Assembly (NCBI GenBank): GCA_003612585.1
Contig: RAZH01000011.1
Coordinates: 1-64,000 of the forward strand
From: a bacterium 1XD42-54
Lineage (GTDB): Bacteria > Bacillota > Clostridia > Lachnospirales > Lachnospiraceae
Length of the DNA: 64,000 nucleotides
Reading direction: 5' to 3'
The notes below the pieces were generated by a model, which saw nothing but the letters and a program-made list of their open reading frames with translations, ran no database searches and was not told the origin of the DNA. Within the stretch, counting starts at the first letter, position 1. Each line of letters begins with the position of its first letter. This document shows positions 51,299 to 59,988 of this stretch, in pieces. A program made the translations under genes and the position numbers.

Positions 51299-54200
51299 TT
51301 AACCATTTTTACGCTTCTTCTTTCTTCTGCTTACCGCAAATCCGGCTAATCCGGCTGCGGACAACAGCATCAGGATGACCGGGATCCAGAGGTTCGTCTC
51401 ATCCCCTGTTTTCGGCACATCGGTCGGTTTTGCCTCATCCTTCATGATAACTTTCTGGATTTCAGAGGTATCTTTCACTTCAAAGGTAATATCCTCGGCT
51501 ACCAGATAACCGTCCGGTGCCTGTTCCTCGCGCAGAGTGTATGTGCCGATTGGCAGTTTTTCAATATAATGCGGCTTATCAGAAGATACCCAGCTCTCCA
51601 CTACCTTTCCCTCACTGTCAAGGATCGTCAGTTTCGCTCCCGGCAGTTCTTTCTTTCCGGTGATATCCGTCTTGCTGATCTCCACTTTGGTTACATCGTC
51701 CTCCATCTTGACTTTCTGGATCTCCACGGTATCCTCAATGGTAAATTCAACACGTTCTGCTGTCACATATCCATCCGCAGGTTTCGTTTCGACCAGCGTG
51801 TAAGTCTTGCCGACTGCCAGTTCTTTGATCACATGGGGTTCTTTTTCAGACACCCATTCATCCACGATTTTACCGGATTCGTCAACTACCTGAAGCTTTG
51901 CCCCCGGCAGTTCCTCCCCAGTGGTTAAATCCGATTTTGTGACCTCCACAGTGGTCGGCTCATCCTCAAAAGTAAATGCATAGGAAACTTCCGCAGTATC
52001 CCCGCCCTGATATTCAAACGTGAATTCTTTTACCTCATCTGTCGTTGCGAATCCAGCCGGAGCATAGAACTCTTTCACATAATATTTTCCATCCACCGGG
52101 AGATCTGCCACAAAGGTAATCTTCCCTTCTGCATCCGTAGACTTCAGTTCAATGACTGTATCTGCTTCGATCAGGACTTTCCCCGATGCAGACAGGATAT
52201 CTTCTTTCGTGTAAAGCCCGAAGATCGCTCCCTCCAGTACACGGTCGCTGTCCTTTTCTTTCTTTAATACGGACACGACCGCCCTCTGTCTGTTGTTCTG
52301 CCAGTCCTCATCATATACCACGACCGGGGTATCCTGGTCACGGTAAGTAAGGTCCACATATCTCGGTTCCCCATCCAGCACGTAGCCATAAGCTGTGCCG
52401 ACTTCAACCACATAGTATTTTCCGACAGGCAGGTTCTCCACTTTTGCGATACCCATTTCATCGGTTGTTACCGTCTCGACCAGCTCATCCTTTTTATAAT
52501 GATCTTCGCTGACGCCATCGGCTGCTTTGATATCCTCGGCTGCATAGATTTCAAAAGTAACATCCGTCAGGTTCCCGGTAATATAGTTAAAGATATGCTC
52601 TACAACCCCTTTTACCTGGCTGACTAATGTCACGCTGTCGAGGAATTCACCCTTTTTATTAACGATCAGCGTTGCCGTTGGCACCTCATCCTTCATCTCC
52701 ACTTTCTGGATCTCGGCTATATCTTCCACAGTAAAGGTGATATCCGTTGTTTTCAGGTAACCAAACGGTGCAAAAGATTCGCGCAGTGTATAGGTCTCTC
52801 CGACCGTCAGACGCTTCATGACATGCGGCTCATCTTTTACGGATACCCAGCTGTCAACCGTATTTCCGTCTTTATCGATGACAGATAGGGATGCGCCGGA
52901 AAGTTCCACGCCTGTGGTGATATCCGATTTCGTGATCTCGACCGTTGTCGGCTCATTCTTCTTTACGGATTCCAGTTTCACGACCGGGATATCCTGTCCC
53001 TGATAGGAAGCGTCAAAGTTGAGGATCTCATTCGAAGATACAAATCCGGCCGGCGCTGCCAGTTCTTTCACATAATACTTTCCGAGCGGCAGATCAAGCG
53101 TAAAGGCTGCCTGTCCTTTTTCATCACTGGTTACCGTTTCCAGAAGGGTGTCTGCTGTCACGAGGGTCTTGTCACCGGATACGATATCCTCTGCATTATA
53201 AAGGCCGAACTCGGCTCCCGCTACAACTGCTCCGTTTTCTGCGTCCTGCTTCTCTACCGTGATGCTGACTTTCTGCCTGTCATTGGTAAACTCTGCGGTT
53301 TCTGTAATGACCGGGGTGTCCTGCCCTTCATAGACAAACTCCACTTCCTCTGAAGAAACATTCAGGACATAACCTTCTGGCGCAGTCACTTCTTCGATCC
53401 GGTATTTTCCAAGCGGCAGGTCCTCTATCACTGCCTTACCTTCCCCGTCTGTTGTCACGGTCGCTACCAGAGCACCGGAAGCATACTCCAGATTACGGTT
53501 CCCGGACTCACCAGTCTGATGGTCTGCGGTGTAGATATCCTCTGCAGCGTATACCTTAAATACAGCGCCTGCAAGGTCTGCCGCCTCATAGTGGAAATCC
53601 TTATCAAATCCGGACAGCACTTCTCCATCCTTATGGATGACAAGTTCACCCTTTGCCGGATGGTTCTCATAAGCCACTTCAATAATGGCGTCTTTGCTCA
53701 CGCCATCCACCTGGTATGCGGTATTGGAATCCACTTTAATTTCTACACAGCCTGGATTTAACGTATACCCGTCCGGGGCTGTCACTTCCTCGATCCGGTA
53801 ATTTCCCGGCTGCAGGTTCTCCGGCAGGATCAGATACCCTTCCTCATTGGTAAAATAGGATTTGTGCACGGTGGTATGCGGATACGTTGTTACCTGTTCC
53901 ACATATTTCCCATTATCCAGATTATAAACCTTAAATTCCGTATCAGGAACCAGTACAGGCTGTTTGGTCTCATCGTCTTTCTTAATGATCTTTAACTTCG
54001 CTTCGAACTCATCGTCCAACAGTACCCGCCAGGTCTGCGGTTCGGTTTTATTCTCCGATATCGTCACCATAAAATCATCCACCGGGGTGAAGTTATGGGG
54101 GGTTGTTGTCTCACGCACGATATAAGTCCCATAAGGGATTGGGATCGAGCATGCATAGCCCTTTTCATCGGTAAACATCTCTGTTTTTCCATCTGCGGTC

Positions 54201-56572
54201 AGCACGATCGGCTCTGCGGATGCAAAATCATAGGAACCGTCCGCTTTGGTTTTCAGGCTGCTTACAAGGTATGCGGAAAATCCGGCGCCGGATAAAAGGT
54301 CCGCATCCGTCTTGCCATTATTCGCCGCTTTGATCACCTGGAACGGCTGCTTAACCACCTGTTCCGGTGATTCTGCGGTGCGCTCCACGGTTTTCACTTT
54401 GTCACCCTCATAGCTTACATCGATATCATGCTCTTTTTCATCCGCAAGGTATCCAACCGGAGGGGTAAGCTCTTTCACATAATATTTTCCCAGGTACAGG
54501 TCCTCCACGGATGCATTTCCCTTTGCGTCCACAGTCAGTGTGGTAACCTGGGTACCTGCTTTATAGAGGACGCCTGTCTTTCCATCCGGATGCACGATAT
54601 CCTCACGGGCAAACAGTCCATACACTGCACCCTCAAAGACCGCATCGCCCTGTGTCACTTCCCCTGTTTCTTTATCTTTCTTTACCAGATGGATCGTGCC
54701 TCTGACACGCTCATCCGTCACATTCTGTGTGACAGTTTTCCCAAGCACAAGTTTTACGCCATACGCCTTGGTATCGATCAGATACCCGGCCGGGACAGAA
54801 ATCTCTTTCAGATATACGGTATCCTGTGTCTTTGTGATCATCAGGCTGGAAGCGCCATTGCTGTCAGTGGCCGGCATTTGGGCGATCAGCTTCGTACAGT
54901 CTTTGTCACTGTAAATGCCATATACGGCACCTGCAAGCCCGTTTCCTGTCTGGCTGTCCTTTTTTATGATCTCAACGGTTGCCACCTTCACCCAGCTTAC
55001 TTTGAAATCCACATATTTTTCATCATCCACGCCCTCGCCAAATACAAGGGCCAGGTCCTGTGTACCGGATCCGGTGGTGATCTTATAAGCACTGAAATCC
55101 TTGGTGATGCTTCCCTTCATCGTAACGCTCCAGGCATCCTTTACATCCTCTGCCTGTGTCAGCGGTGCGGAAAGATAAAACTTTGTACCGCCGCTTACTT
55201 CCACACTTGCGCCTGCCGCACTGGTCTTTCCGGTCGTTACGTTATGGAATTTGACGCCATTTGGCAGTTTCATGGTGATCGTCTGCAGTTCATCCGCATT
55301 AAATGTGATCTCTTTTGTCCGCTGTGAGTTCCCGTCAATATATGCGGTCACATCCGCATCAGAAAAGGACATCGCTACATCCGGGATATCCGGCTGGCTC
55401 ACACAGTAATTGTAAAGTTCCATTGCCAGCGCCTGTCCGCTAGAATTCGTACCAGAAAAAGCGTCACCGCTTCCATTGGCATAAGCAGCCGCCAGATGGG
55501 TAATGATAAAGCGTTTTCCTGTGGAAAAATCCGGATGCTTTTCATCAAAGAACCCATTCTCACCACTGGCTTTCGTTCCGTAATAGCATACTTTTGCCAG
55601 CGTCTTTCCATCTGAGAGCTTGTTGATCGTGTACACGCCATCTCCCGGTCCCGGCTTGGATGGCTGCACGCAATAAGCAGTTGCAGTGATATTTCCAAAC
55701 TGAACCGTGTATGGGCAGGTCAGATAAGTTCCAAGGCCATAATCTGCATAATAATACCATGGGCCTTTTGTTACCGTTACACTTAAATTCCCGGTATTGG
55801 CTCTCGCAGAAGCCATAAAGGTAACGCTCTCCCCTGCTTCAAGCGCAAACAGCCCGACTTCTTCCTCCACGGCCTGCTCCATGACATCGGAAACAGACAG
55901 ACCGCTTTCCTCATCCACAGTATCCTGCGTTTCCGCTTCTTCAAGTGCTTCATCCAGCTCTGTCTCCGTTAATCCCTCTGTCTGCAAAGAACTATCCGGC
56001 TCACCGTCTGTCTGCGGTTCCGTCTGTGGCTCTGTCTGTTGTTCTGTCTCCTGGCTTTCCGTCTGCGAGGCATCCTCCCCGTCATCCTGGGATTCTTCTG
56101 TCTGCCCTGAGTCCTGGCTCTCAGACTCTGTTTCCACACTGCTGCGTAAGACGGCTCCTGTATCCTTTACTGACACGTTTCGGCTGATCTGGTAAACAGG
56201 ATGGTCCGTAGTCTGCGGCTCCACATAATAGACCGCCTTATAGGTATCGGCATGGTCTGTGGAAAAATCTTCCCCTTTTGTATTTTTCGCTTCTTCAAAT
56301 GTGACTTTTACTTTGTTGTCATCGATGATGTCGATGCCAGTAAAATCAAAAGTAATGTCAAAATCACTGCCAACCGCCACCTCATAGTCATGTGCGGTAA
56401 CCACTTCATCCTCATCCAGTTGGTCTTTGACTTCCTCATACACCGAGGGCTTCTTTTCCTCCTGGCCTGTTTCTGCAGCAGAGGCAGCCAAAGGTGATAA
56501 GGCTCCGGAGAGGATCGTTACCGCAGCCAGCAGGCCGGATACGATACGTTTCATATTTCTTTTCATTTTCAT
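51299..56572 (-). CDS. Giant LPXTG-type adhesin with Cna-B/SpaA repeats and possible thioester domain
   Basis: The 1757 aa protein has a signal peptide (residues 1-33, ending AASAAE) and an acidic Glu/Gln/Thr linker (about 150-225). A domain follows with TAYCVQPSKPG (Cys301) and SGQALAMELYNY (Gln380), which may form an internal thioester. Then come about ten Cna-B/SpaA-type modules with Lys/Asn/Glu isopeptide patterns (for example KKDSQTGNGLAGAVYGIY). At least three near-repeats of about 85 residues carry the form TKSDxTTGxELxGAxL-x-V. The C-terminus is VPKTG (1719-1723), a membrane helix and RRKKKRKNG. It is a wall-anchored adhesin, probably for mating-pair contact or host binding. Confidence 0.92.
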   Translation of the reverse strand: MKMKRNMKRIVSGLLAAVTILSGALSPLAASAAETGQEEKKPSVYEEVKDQLDEDEVVTAHDYEVAVGSDFDITFDFTGIDIIDDNKVKVTFEEAKNTKGEDFSTDHADTYKAVYYVEPQTTDHPVYQISRNVSVKDTGAVLRSSVETESESQDSGQTEESQDDGEDASQTESQETEQQTEPQTEPQTDGEPDSSLQTEGLTETELDEALEEAETQDTVDEESGLSVSDVMEQAVEEEVGLFALEAGESVTFMASARANTGNLSVTVTKGPWYYYADYGLGTYLTCPYTVQFGNITATAYCVQPSKPGPGDGVYTINKLSDGKTLAKVCYYGTKASGENGFFDEKHPDFSTGKRFIITHLAAAYANGSGDAFSGTNSSGQALAMELYNYCVSQPDIPDVAMSFSDADVTAYIDGNSQRTKEITFNADELQTITMKLPNGVKFHNVTTGKTSAAGASVEVSGGTKFYLSAPLTQAEDVKDAWSVTMKGSITKDFSAYKITTGSGTQDLALVFGEGVDDEKYVDFKVSWVKVATVEIIKKDSQTGNGLAGAVYGIYSDKDCTKLIAQMPATDSNGASSLMITKTQDTVYLKEISVPAGYLIDTKAYGVKLVLGKTVTQNVTDERVRGTIHLVKKDKETGEVTQGDAVFEGAVYGLFAREDIVHPDGKTGVLYKAGTQVTTLTVDAKGNASVEDLYLGKYYVKELTPPVGYLADEKEHDIDVSYEGDKVKTVERTAESPEQVVKQPFQVIKAANNGKTDADLLSGAGFSAYLVSSLKTKADGSYDFASAEPIVLTADGKTEMFTDEKGYACSIPIPYGTYIVRETTTPHNFTPVDDFMVTISENKTEPQTWRVLLDDEFEAKLKIIKKDDETKQPVLVPDTEFKVYNLDNGKYVEQVTTYPHTTVHKSYFTNEEGYLILPENLQPGNYRIEEVTAPDGYTLNPGCVEIKVDSNTAYQVDGVSKDAIIEVAYENHPAKGELVIHKDGEVLSGFDKDFHYEAADLAGAVFKVYAAEDIYTADHQTGESGNRNLEYASGALVATVTTDGEGKAVIEDLPLGKYRIEEVTAPEGYVLNVSSEEVEFVYEGQDTPVITETAEFTNDRQKVSITVEKQDAENGAVVAGAEFGLYNAEDIVSGDKTLVTADTLLETVTSDEKGQAAFTLDLPLGKYYVKELAAPAGFVSSNEILNFDASYQGQDIPVVKLESVKKNEPTTVEITKSDITTGVELSGASLSVIDKDGNTVDSWVSVKDEPHVMKRLTVGETYTLRESFAPFGYLKTTDITFTVEDIAEIQKVEMKDEVPTATLIVNKKGEFLDSVTLVSQVKGVVEHIFNYITGNLTDVTFEIYAAEDIKAADGVSEDHYKKDELVETVTTDEMGIAKVENLPVGKYYVVEVGTAYGYVLDGEPRYVDLTYRDQDTPVVVYDEDWQNNRQRAVVSVLKKEKDSDRVLEGAIFGLYTKEDILSASGKVLIEADTVIELKSTDAEGKITFVADLPVDGKYYVKEFYAPAGFATTDEVKEFTFEYQGGDTAEVSYAFTFEDEPTTVEVTKSDLTTGEELPGAKLQVVDESGKIVDEWVSEKEPHVIKELAVGKTYTLVETKPADGYVTAERVEFTIEDTVEIQKVKMEDDVTKVEISKTDITGKKELPGAKLTILDSEGKVVESWVSSDKPHYIEKLPIGTYTLREEQAPDGYLVAEDITFEVKDTSEIQKVIMKDEAKPTDVPKTGDETNLWIPVILMLLSAAGLAGFAVSRRKKKRKNG

Positions 56573-56590
56573 GGTCTGTTCTTCCTTTCA

Positions 56591-56625
56591 AAAAATAAGC
56601 CGGAAAGATGTTGCTCTATCCGGCT
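56591..56625 (-). terminator. Terminator between amidoligase and adhesin genes
   Basis: On the minus strand AGCCGGA and TCCGGCT pair and run into TTATTTTTTG. It lies 32 nt after the amidoligase stop and ends only about 20 nt before the adhesin ATG, leaving almost no room for a separate promoter. Confidence 0.75.
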
Positions 56626-56656
56626 GGTTTTATTTCTTTCCTATTCAATTGTCGTG

Positions 56657-57613
56657 TTACCGGGGTTCCTGCCCCCGGTTTCTTTGCTGTAAGCAGGCAT
56701 ACTGGCTCTTGTCATATCGCCACGCCCGGTCACCTTCCAGATTCTTCAAAAGGTGTTCCCGGACATTTTTATATTCCGGCCCGATCAGGCCAAGCCTTAA
56801 AAGAAATGTACGGAATGTAAATGCGGGATTTTCTGATATCTCCGTTTTCCGCATCTGTGTGCATTTCTGGTTGATGGCCTGTGCCGAGATCGCCAGTGCC
56901 AGCGTGATGTTCGCCCGCACCTGCCCTGCATGGAGCGTGCTTTCAAAACAGCGCCATTCCAGCGTCCCTTTCGAGAACACCGCATGCAGGTTCAAAGCAT
57001 AATAGCGGCTCCAATGGTAATGGCTGCCGCTTCCGTCACCGCCCTCATACCAAGCCTGTTTGAATTTCTCCATGGAGATCGTGCTGTTTGGCATCTTCCG
57101 GATCTTTTCCAGCACAGCAGGCCGAACCTTCTGGCAGTATTGATCTGCCCTTTCGCTTTGTACTTTTAGTGCTTTAAACAGGATATCCTCTTTGGAATAC
57201 ATGATCGTCATGGCATTCTTCAGGCTTCTTGGCGTGTGGTTAGATGCATCCACATGGACATGCTGGCCACAGGAACCATTGACAAACGCCCCATGATGGC
57301 GCAGGCACCGGACAACTTCCTGCAGCTTTCCCATTTCGGAATACTCCAGTTTCGGGCTCACCATCTCGGTTGAATAATCCTCATCAGCCATTGTCTTGCG
57401 GCCTCTCACTTTTCGTTCCGTCACAATGCTGGTGTCACGGGAAAATTTCCATTCCTTCCCCTGCTGGTCGCGCACACACCACGAATCATACGAAGATCTG
57501 TGGTAACAGTCCGTATCAAACATTTCTGCTACCACTTGAGCCGCACGTTCCCTGGTAATCCCTGTCATCTCGATCTCTGTGCCAAAATACTGGTCCCGAA
57601 GATCAATCGGCAT
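56657..57613 (-). CDS. Amidoligase (COOH-NH2 ligase, glutamine-synthetase fold)
   Basis: From Met4 (57613, GGAGG nine bases upstream) it is 318 aa. It reads YFGTEIEMTGITRERAAQVV (the first Glu pair of the amidoligase fold), EWKFSRDTSIV, STEMVSPKLEYSEMGKLQEV (metal/ATP Glu), GAFVNGSCGQHVHVDASNHT (His-x-His) and GTLEWRCFESTLHAGQVRAN (Arg/Glu motif). These match the amidoligase family. It would ligate an amino group to a carboxylate, for example a gamma-glutamyl bond on a peptide or wall. It overlaps the cytosine methyltransferase gene. Confidence 0.88.
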   Translation of the reverse strand: MPIDLRDQYFGTEIEMTGITRERAAQVVAEMFDTDCYHRSSYDSWCVRDQQGKEWKFSRDTSIVTERKVRGRKTMADEDYSTEMVSPKLEYSEMGKLQEVVRCLRHHGAFVNGSCGQHVHVDASNHTPRSLKNAMTIMYSKEDILFKALKVQSERADQYCQKVRPAVLEKIRKMPNSTISMEKFKQAWYEGGDGSGSHYHWSRYYALNLHAVFSKGTLEWRCFESTLHAGQVRANITLALAISAQAINQKCTQMRKTEISENPAFTFRTFLLRLGLIGPEYKNVREHLLKNLEGDRAWRYDKSQYACLQQRNRGQEPR

Positions 57614-58892
57614 AAACAGCATCCTCCAGTCTTAGTTCTTCATCCACTGCTTTCAGGTTCCTGCCAATGGCTTCGACAACCGTCACAGTCACACCATTCC
57701 CGGCTTGCTTGTAAAGCTGCCTGTCAGACATCCCCACGATCATCCGGTCGATCTGGCTGTCGTAATAGCCCTGCAGCCGCAGACATTCCCTGGGGATCAG
57801 CCTGCGGATCCGTCCATGATAAACAACGCCATGGCGGTCTGTAGCCGTGATCGTAAACATCGGTTCCTCCGGCTCTTTCATCCTCCGGCCATTCTGCCTT
57901 TTCTTAAGCCTGTCCGGTGTCAGGATCGCCCTCGGCCCTGTCTCAACAAGGACACCGGAACTCTCCCCCTTATGCTTATGGATACTGGAATCCTGCCTTG
58001 TATTCAGACAGCGGGCATGTTCCGTCACAAGCGGCGGAACAGACAAATCCACAAAGTGAACCGTTCCCTGCTGGCTCTCCGTTGTCAGTGTGTGGGCAAT
58101 CTCATGCCCGACTCTCCCCCTGCGGGTGTTTAAGTTCGCATATCCAAGATCAATGCTGTCACCGGGGTATGCCATCTTGTATCCTTTTTTCGTATTCTCC
58201 TTGATTGGGATCCCCACTTCATAGAGCCCGGTCTTACCTCCCATGCCCCCGGCCTGTGAAGTAAGCGTGCAGCTTACTCCGGCGGGATCGTAGACTCTTT
58301 CCCCCTGGCTTCCTGCAAGGATTTGTATAAGAGCTGCTCCGTTTGGTACTGGGACAGGTAATATTTTTCCGGCACATCTTCCATCAAGATATCCGATAAG
58401 ATACACCCGCTTTCTTGACTGCGGGACTCCGAAATCCTTGCTGTTAAGCACCTTCCATTCGACATGGTACCCCAGCTCAGAAAACGTACCGAGGATGGTG
58501 TGAAACGTCCTCCCTTTGTCATGCGATAAGAGTCCGGGAACATTCTCAAGGAGAAAATACGCAGGTCGTTTGTCTGCAACCAGTCTGGCAGCTTCAAAGA
58601 ACAGGGTTCCTCTGGCATCGCCAAAGCCTCCACGTTTTCCAGCGATGGAGAAAGCCTGGCAAGGAAATCCTGCGCATAAAAGATCAAAGTCCGGCATGGC
58701 TCCTGTTTCAATTTTTCTTGCATCGTCACAATACCACTCCCCTTCCGTATCGAACAGCCTTCGGTAGTTCGTATCCGCATAAGAGTCCATTTCGCAGTGT
58801 CCGACACATTCAAAGCCCCCGGCACGCTTAAGTCCTTCACGGAATCCACCGATTCCGCTGAATAAATCAAAAAATCGAATCGTTCCGGCTAT
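57603..58892 (-). CDS. DNA C5-cytosine methyltransferase with non-standard start
   Basis: The motifs are in canonical order: IRFFDLFSGIGGFREGLKRA (motif I), LLCAGFPCQAFSIAGKRGGF (motif IV Cys), YFLLENVPGLLSHDKGRTFH (ENV), VPQSRKRVYLIGYL (QRR) and the C-terminal LYKQAGNGVTVTVVEAIGRN. The first ATG in frame (58790) lies after motif I, so it cannot be the start. The frame upstream has no ATG, GTG or TTG. I propose ATA 58892, three bases after AGGAGG, though another weak codon is possible. It overlaps the amidoligase gene. No endonuclease partner is visible. Confidence 0.88.
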   Translation of the reverse strand: MAGTIRFFDLFSGIGGFREGLKRAGGFECVGHCEMDSYADTNYRRLFDTEGEWYCDDARKIETGAMPDFDLLCAGFPCQAFSIAGKRGGFGDARGTLFFEAARLVADKRPAYFLLENVPGLLSHDKGRTFHTILGTFSELGYHVEWKVLNSKDFGVPQSRKRVYLIGYLDGRCAGKILPVPVPNGAALIQILAGSQGERVYDPAGVSCTLTSQAGGMGGKTGLYEVGIPIKENTKKGYKMAYPGDSIDLGYANLNTRRGRVGHEIAHTLTTESQQGTVHFVDLSVPPLVTEHARCLNTRQDSSIHKHKGESSGVLVETGPRAILTPDRLKKRQNGRRMKEPEEPMFTITATDRHGVVYHGRIRRLIPRECLRLQGYYDSQIDRMIVGMSDRQLYKQAGNGVTVTVVEAIGRNLKAVDEELRLEDAVYAD

Positions 58893-58902
58893 CCGCCTCC
58901 TT

Positions 58903-58941
58903 TCCGAAAAAAAACGGCATGGCTTTTGGCCACACCGTTTT
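58903..58941 (-). terminator. Terminator just before the cytosine methyltransferase gene
   Basis: On the minus strand AAAACGG and CCGTTTT pair around GTGTGGCC-AAAA-GCCATG-like inner pairing and run into a T8 tract. It ends about 11 nt before the proposed methyltransferase start and follows the 59543 gene by only 9 nt. Confidence 0.8.
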
Positions 58942-58949
58942 CTCTGTTT

Positions 58950-59543
58950 TTAATCTGCTGTTTTCCATGTATCTGCTGCTAATGCTTCTATCGGTTCTTC
59001 ACCCTCATCTTTTCCTTCTGGCTCATCCAGCTCTGCTTTGGTATCCTCTGGTTTCCCGGCCGGCAGCACTGCTTCAGATTCTTCGGTCACCTCCGGTTCT
59101 TCGGATTCCGGCTCCCCCTCAGTTTCTTCCCCGGCACACTCCGATTCTTCTTCAGTTCCTTCTGGTTCTTCTTCAGCGCCCTCTGGTTCTTCCCCAGCCC
59201 CTTCTGCATCTTCCTGCTGGGACGCTGCAATTTCTTTTGCCCTTCTCGCATTCTCCTGCTCGTCCTCTATTTCCCTGACTGCTTTCTCGATGATGCTTAT
59301 AAGGAAATCCTTCTGTTTGCATCCCTTCCATGCGACTACTGCTTTGAGCCTTCCGAATAATTCCTCTGTTACTTGTACTGCGATTGTTCTTGCTGCCATC
59401 TGGTCCACTCCTTTTTCCATAAAATGTTCTTCGATTACCTGTTGCAGAAATTCTGGTGTGCTGATCCCACGCTGTTCGATCTCCCCTCTGACCTTCACAT
59501 GAAGCTCTACCGGGATCCTGCCGCATATGTTCTTCATTTCCAT
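58950..59543 (-). CDS. Tandem ribbon-helix-helix-like protein with acidic tail
   Basis: From Met18 (59543, AAAGGAG nine bases upstream) this 197 aa protein begins NICGRIPVELHVKVRGEIEQ, then ISTPEFLQQVIEEHF. A second similar unit follows: ARTIAVQVTEELFGRLKAVV, then KQKDFLISIIEKAVREIE. Each has the strand-helix-helix length of an Arc/MetJ unit. From about residue 115 it is an acidic Glu/Pro/Gly repeat (EEPEG, EEEPEGTEEE). A DNA-binding regulator or partition-type protein with a DNA-mimic-like tail is possible. Confidence 0.65.
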   Translation of the reverse strand: MEMKNICGRIPVELHVKVRGEIEQRGISTPEFLQQVIEEHFMEKGVDQMAARTIAVQVTEELFGRLKAVVAWKGCKQKDFLISIIEKAVREIEDEQENARRAKEIAASQQEDAEGAGEEPEGAEEEPEGTEEESECAGEETEGEPESEEPEVTEESEAVLPAGKPEDTKAELDEPEGKDEGEEPIEALAADTWKTAD

Positions 59544-59694
59544 CTGCGCTTTCTCCTTTCGTTTTGTTATACACACCATACCCCAAAGATGCATACAAAG
59601 CTATTCACAATACCCAACAAATATCGGCTCCAAGATCATTGCATAACCAACAATACATAGATGTATCTATACTTTCAAAACAGCACCACCTCCT

Positions 59695-59988
59695 TTACAT
59701 CCCATCCTCCATTGCAGAAAGGAAATCCAGCATCTGCGCCGGAATTTTATCCGCTTCTGCCTGCACCGGATCCCCAGACACAAAATGCGTATTCTGGAGT
59801 TCTTCCCGGATCACCTGGCGGATCATCCCCACCATTTTTTCACTGTCCTCAGACTGTAAGATTGCCTGAACCAGAAAAGCATTTTTTTGCCCATTAGGAA
59901 CACTCTGCAGGATTTCCCATGCCCGTTTATGCTCCGGATCATCCAGTGTCGGGCGGAACGAAAAAACGGGGCGGCTCACCTCGCGCAC
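59695..59988 (-). CDS. parR: ParR-like partner of the actin-like protein
   Basis: This 97 aa protein reads VFSFRPTLDDPEHKRAWEIL, VPNGQKNAFLVQAILQSE and DSEKMVGMIRQVIREELQ. Small size, an RHH-compatible first half, an extended C-terminal tail and a position directly after, and overlapping, a parM-like gene fit ParR adaptor proteins. These bind the centromere and the filament end. Sequence similarity alone is weak, so the call rests mostly on context. Confidence 0.65.
   Translation of the reverse strand: MREVSRPVFSFRPTLDDPEHKRAWEILQSVPNGQKNAFLVQAILQSEDSEKMVGMIRQVIREELQNTHFVSGDPVQAEADKIPAQMLDFLSAMEDGM

Noticed and set aside
50725-51306. Longer form of the cyclotransferase starting at ATG 51306
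   Set aside because: That start would place the N-terminus inside the adhesin terminator and add non-conserved residues; TTG 51222 has the ribosome binding site and the conserved start.
54428-55327. 299 codon plus-strand frame inside the adhesin gene
   Set aside because: It lies antisense to a repetitive coding sequence, is Cys/His-rich nonsense typical of antisense frames, and has no ribosome binding site.
51299-56572. DNA repeats in the adhesin gene as a mobile or CRISPR-like repeat
   Set aside because: The repeats are in frame, of domain length and diverged at third positions, so they are protein module duplications.
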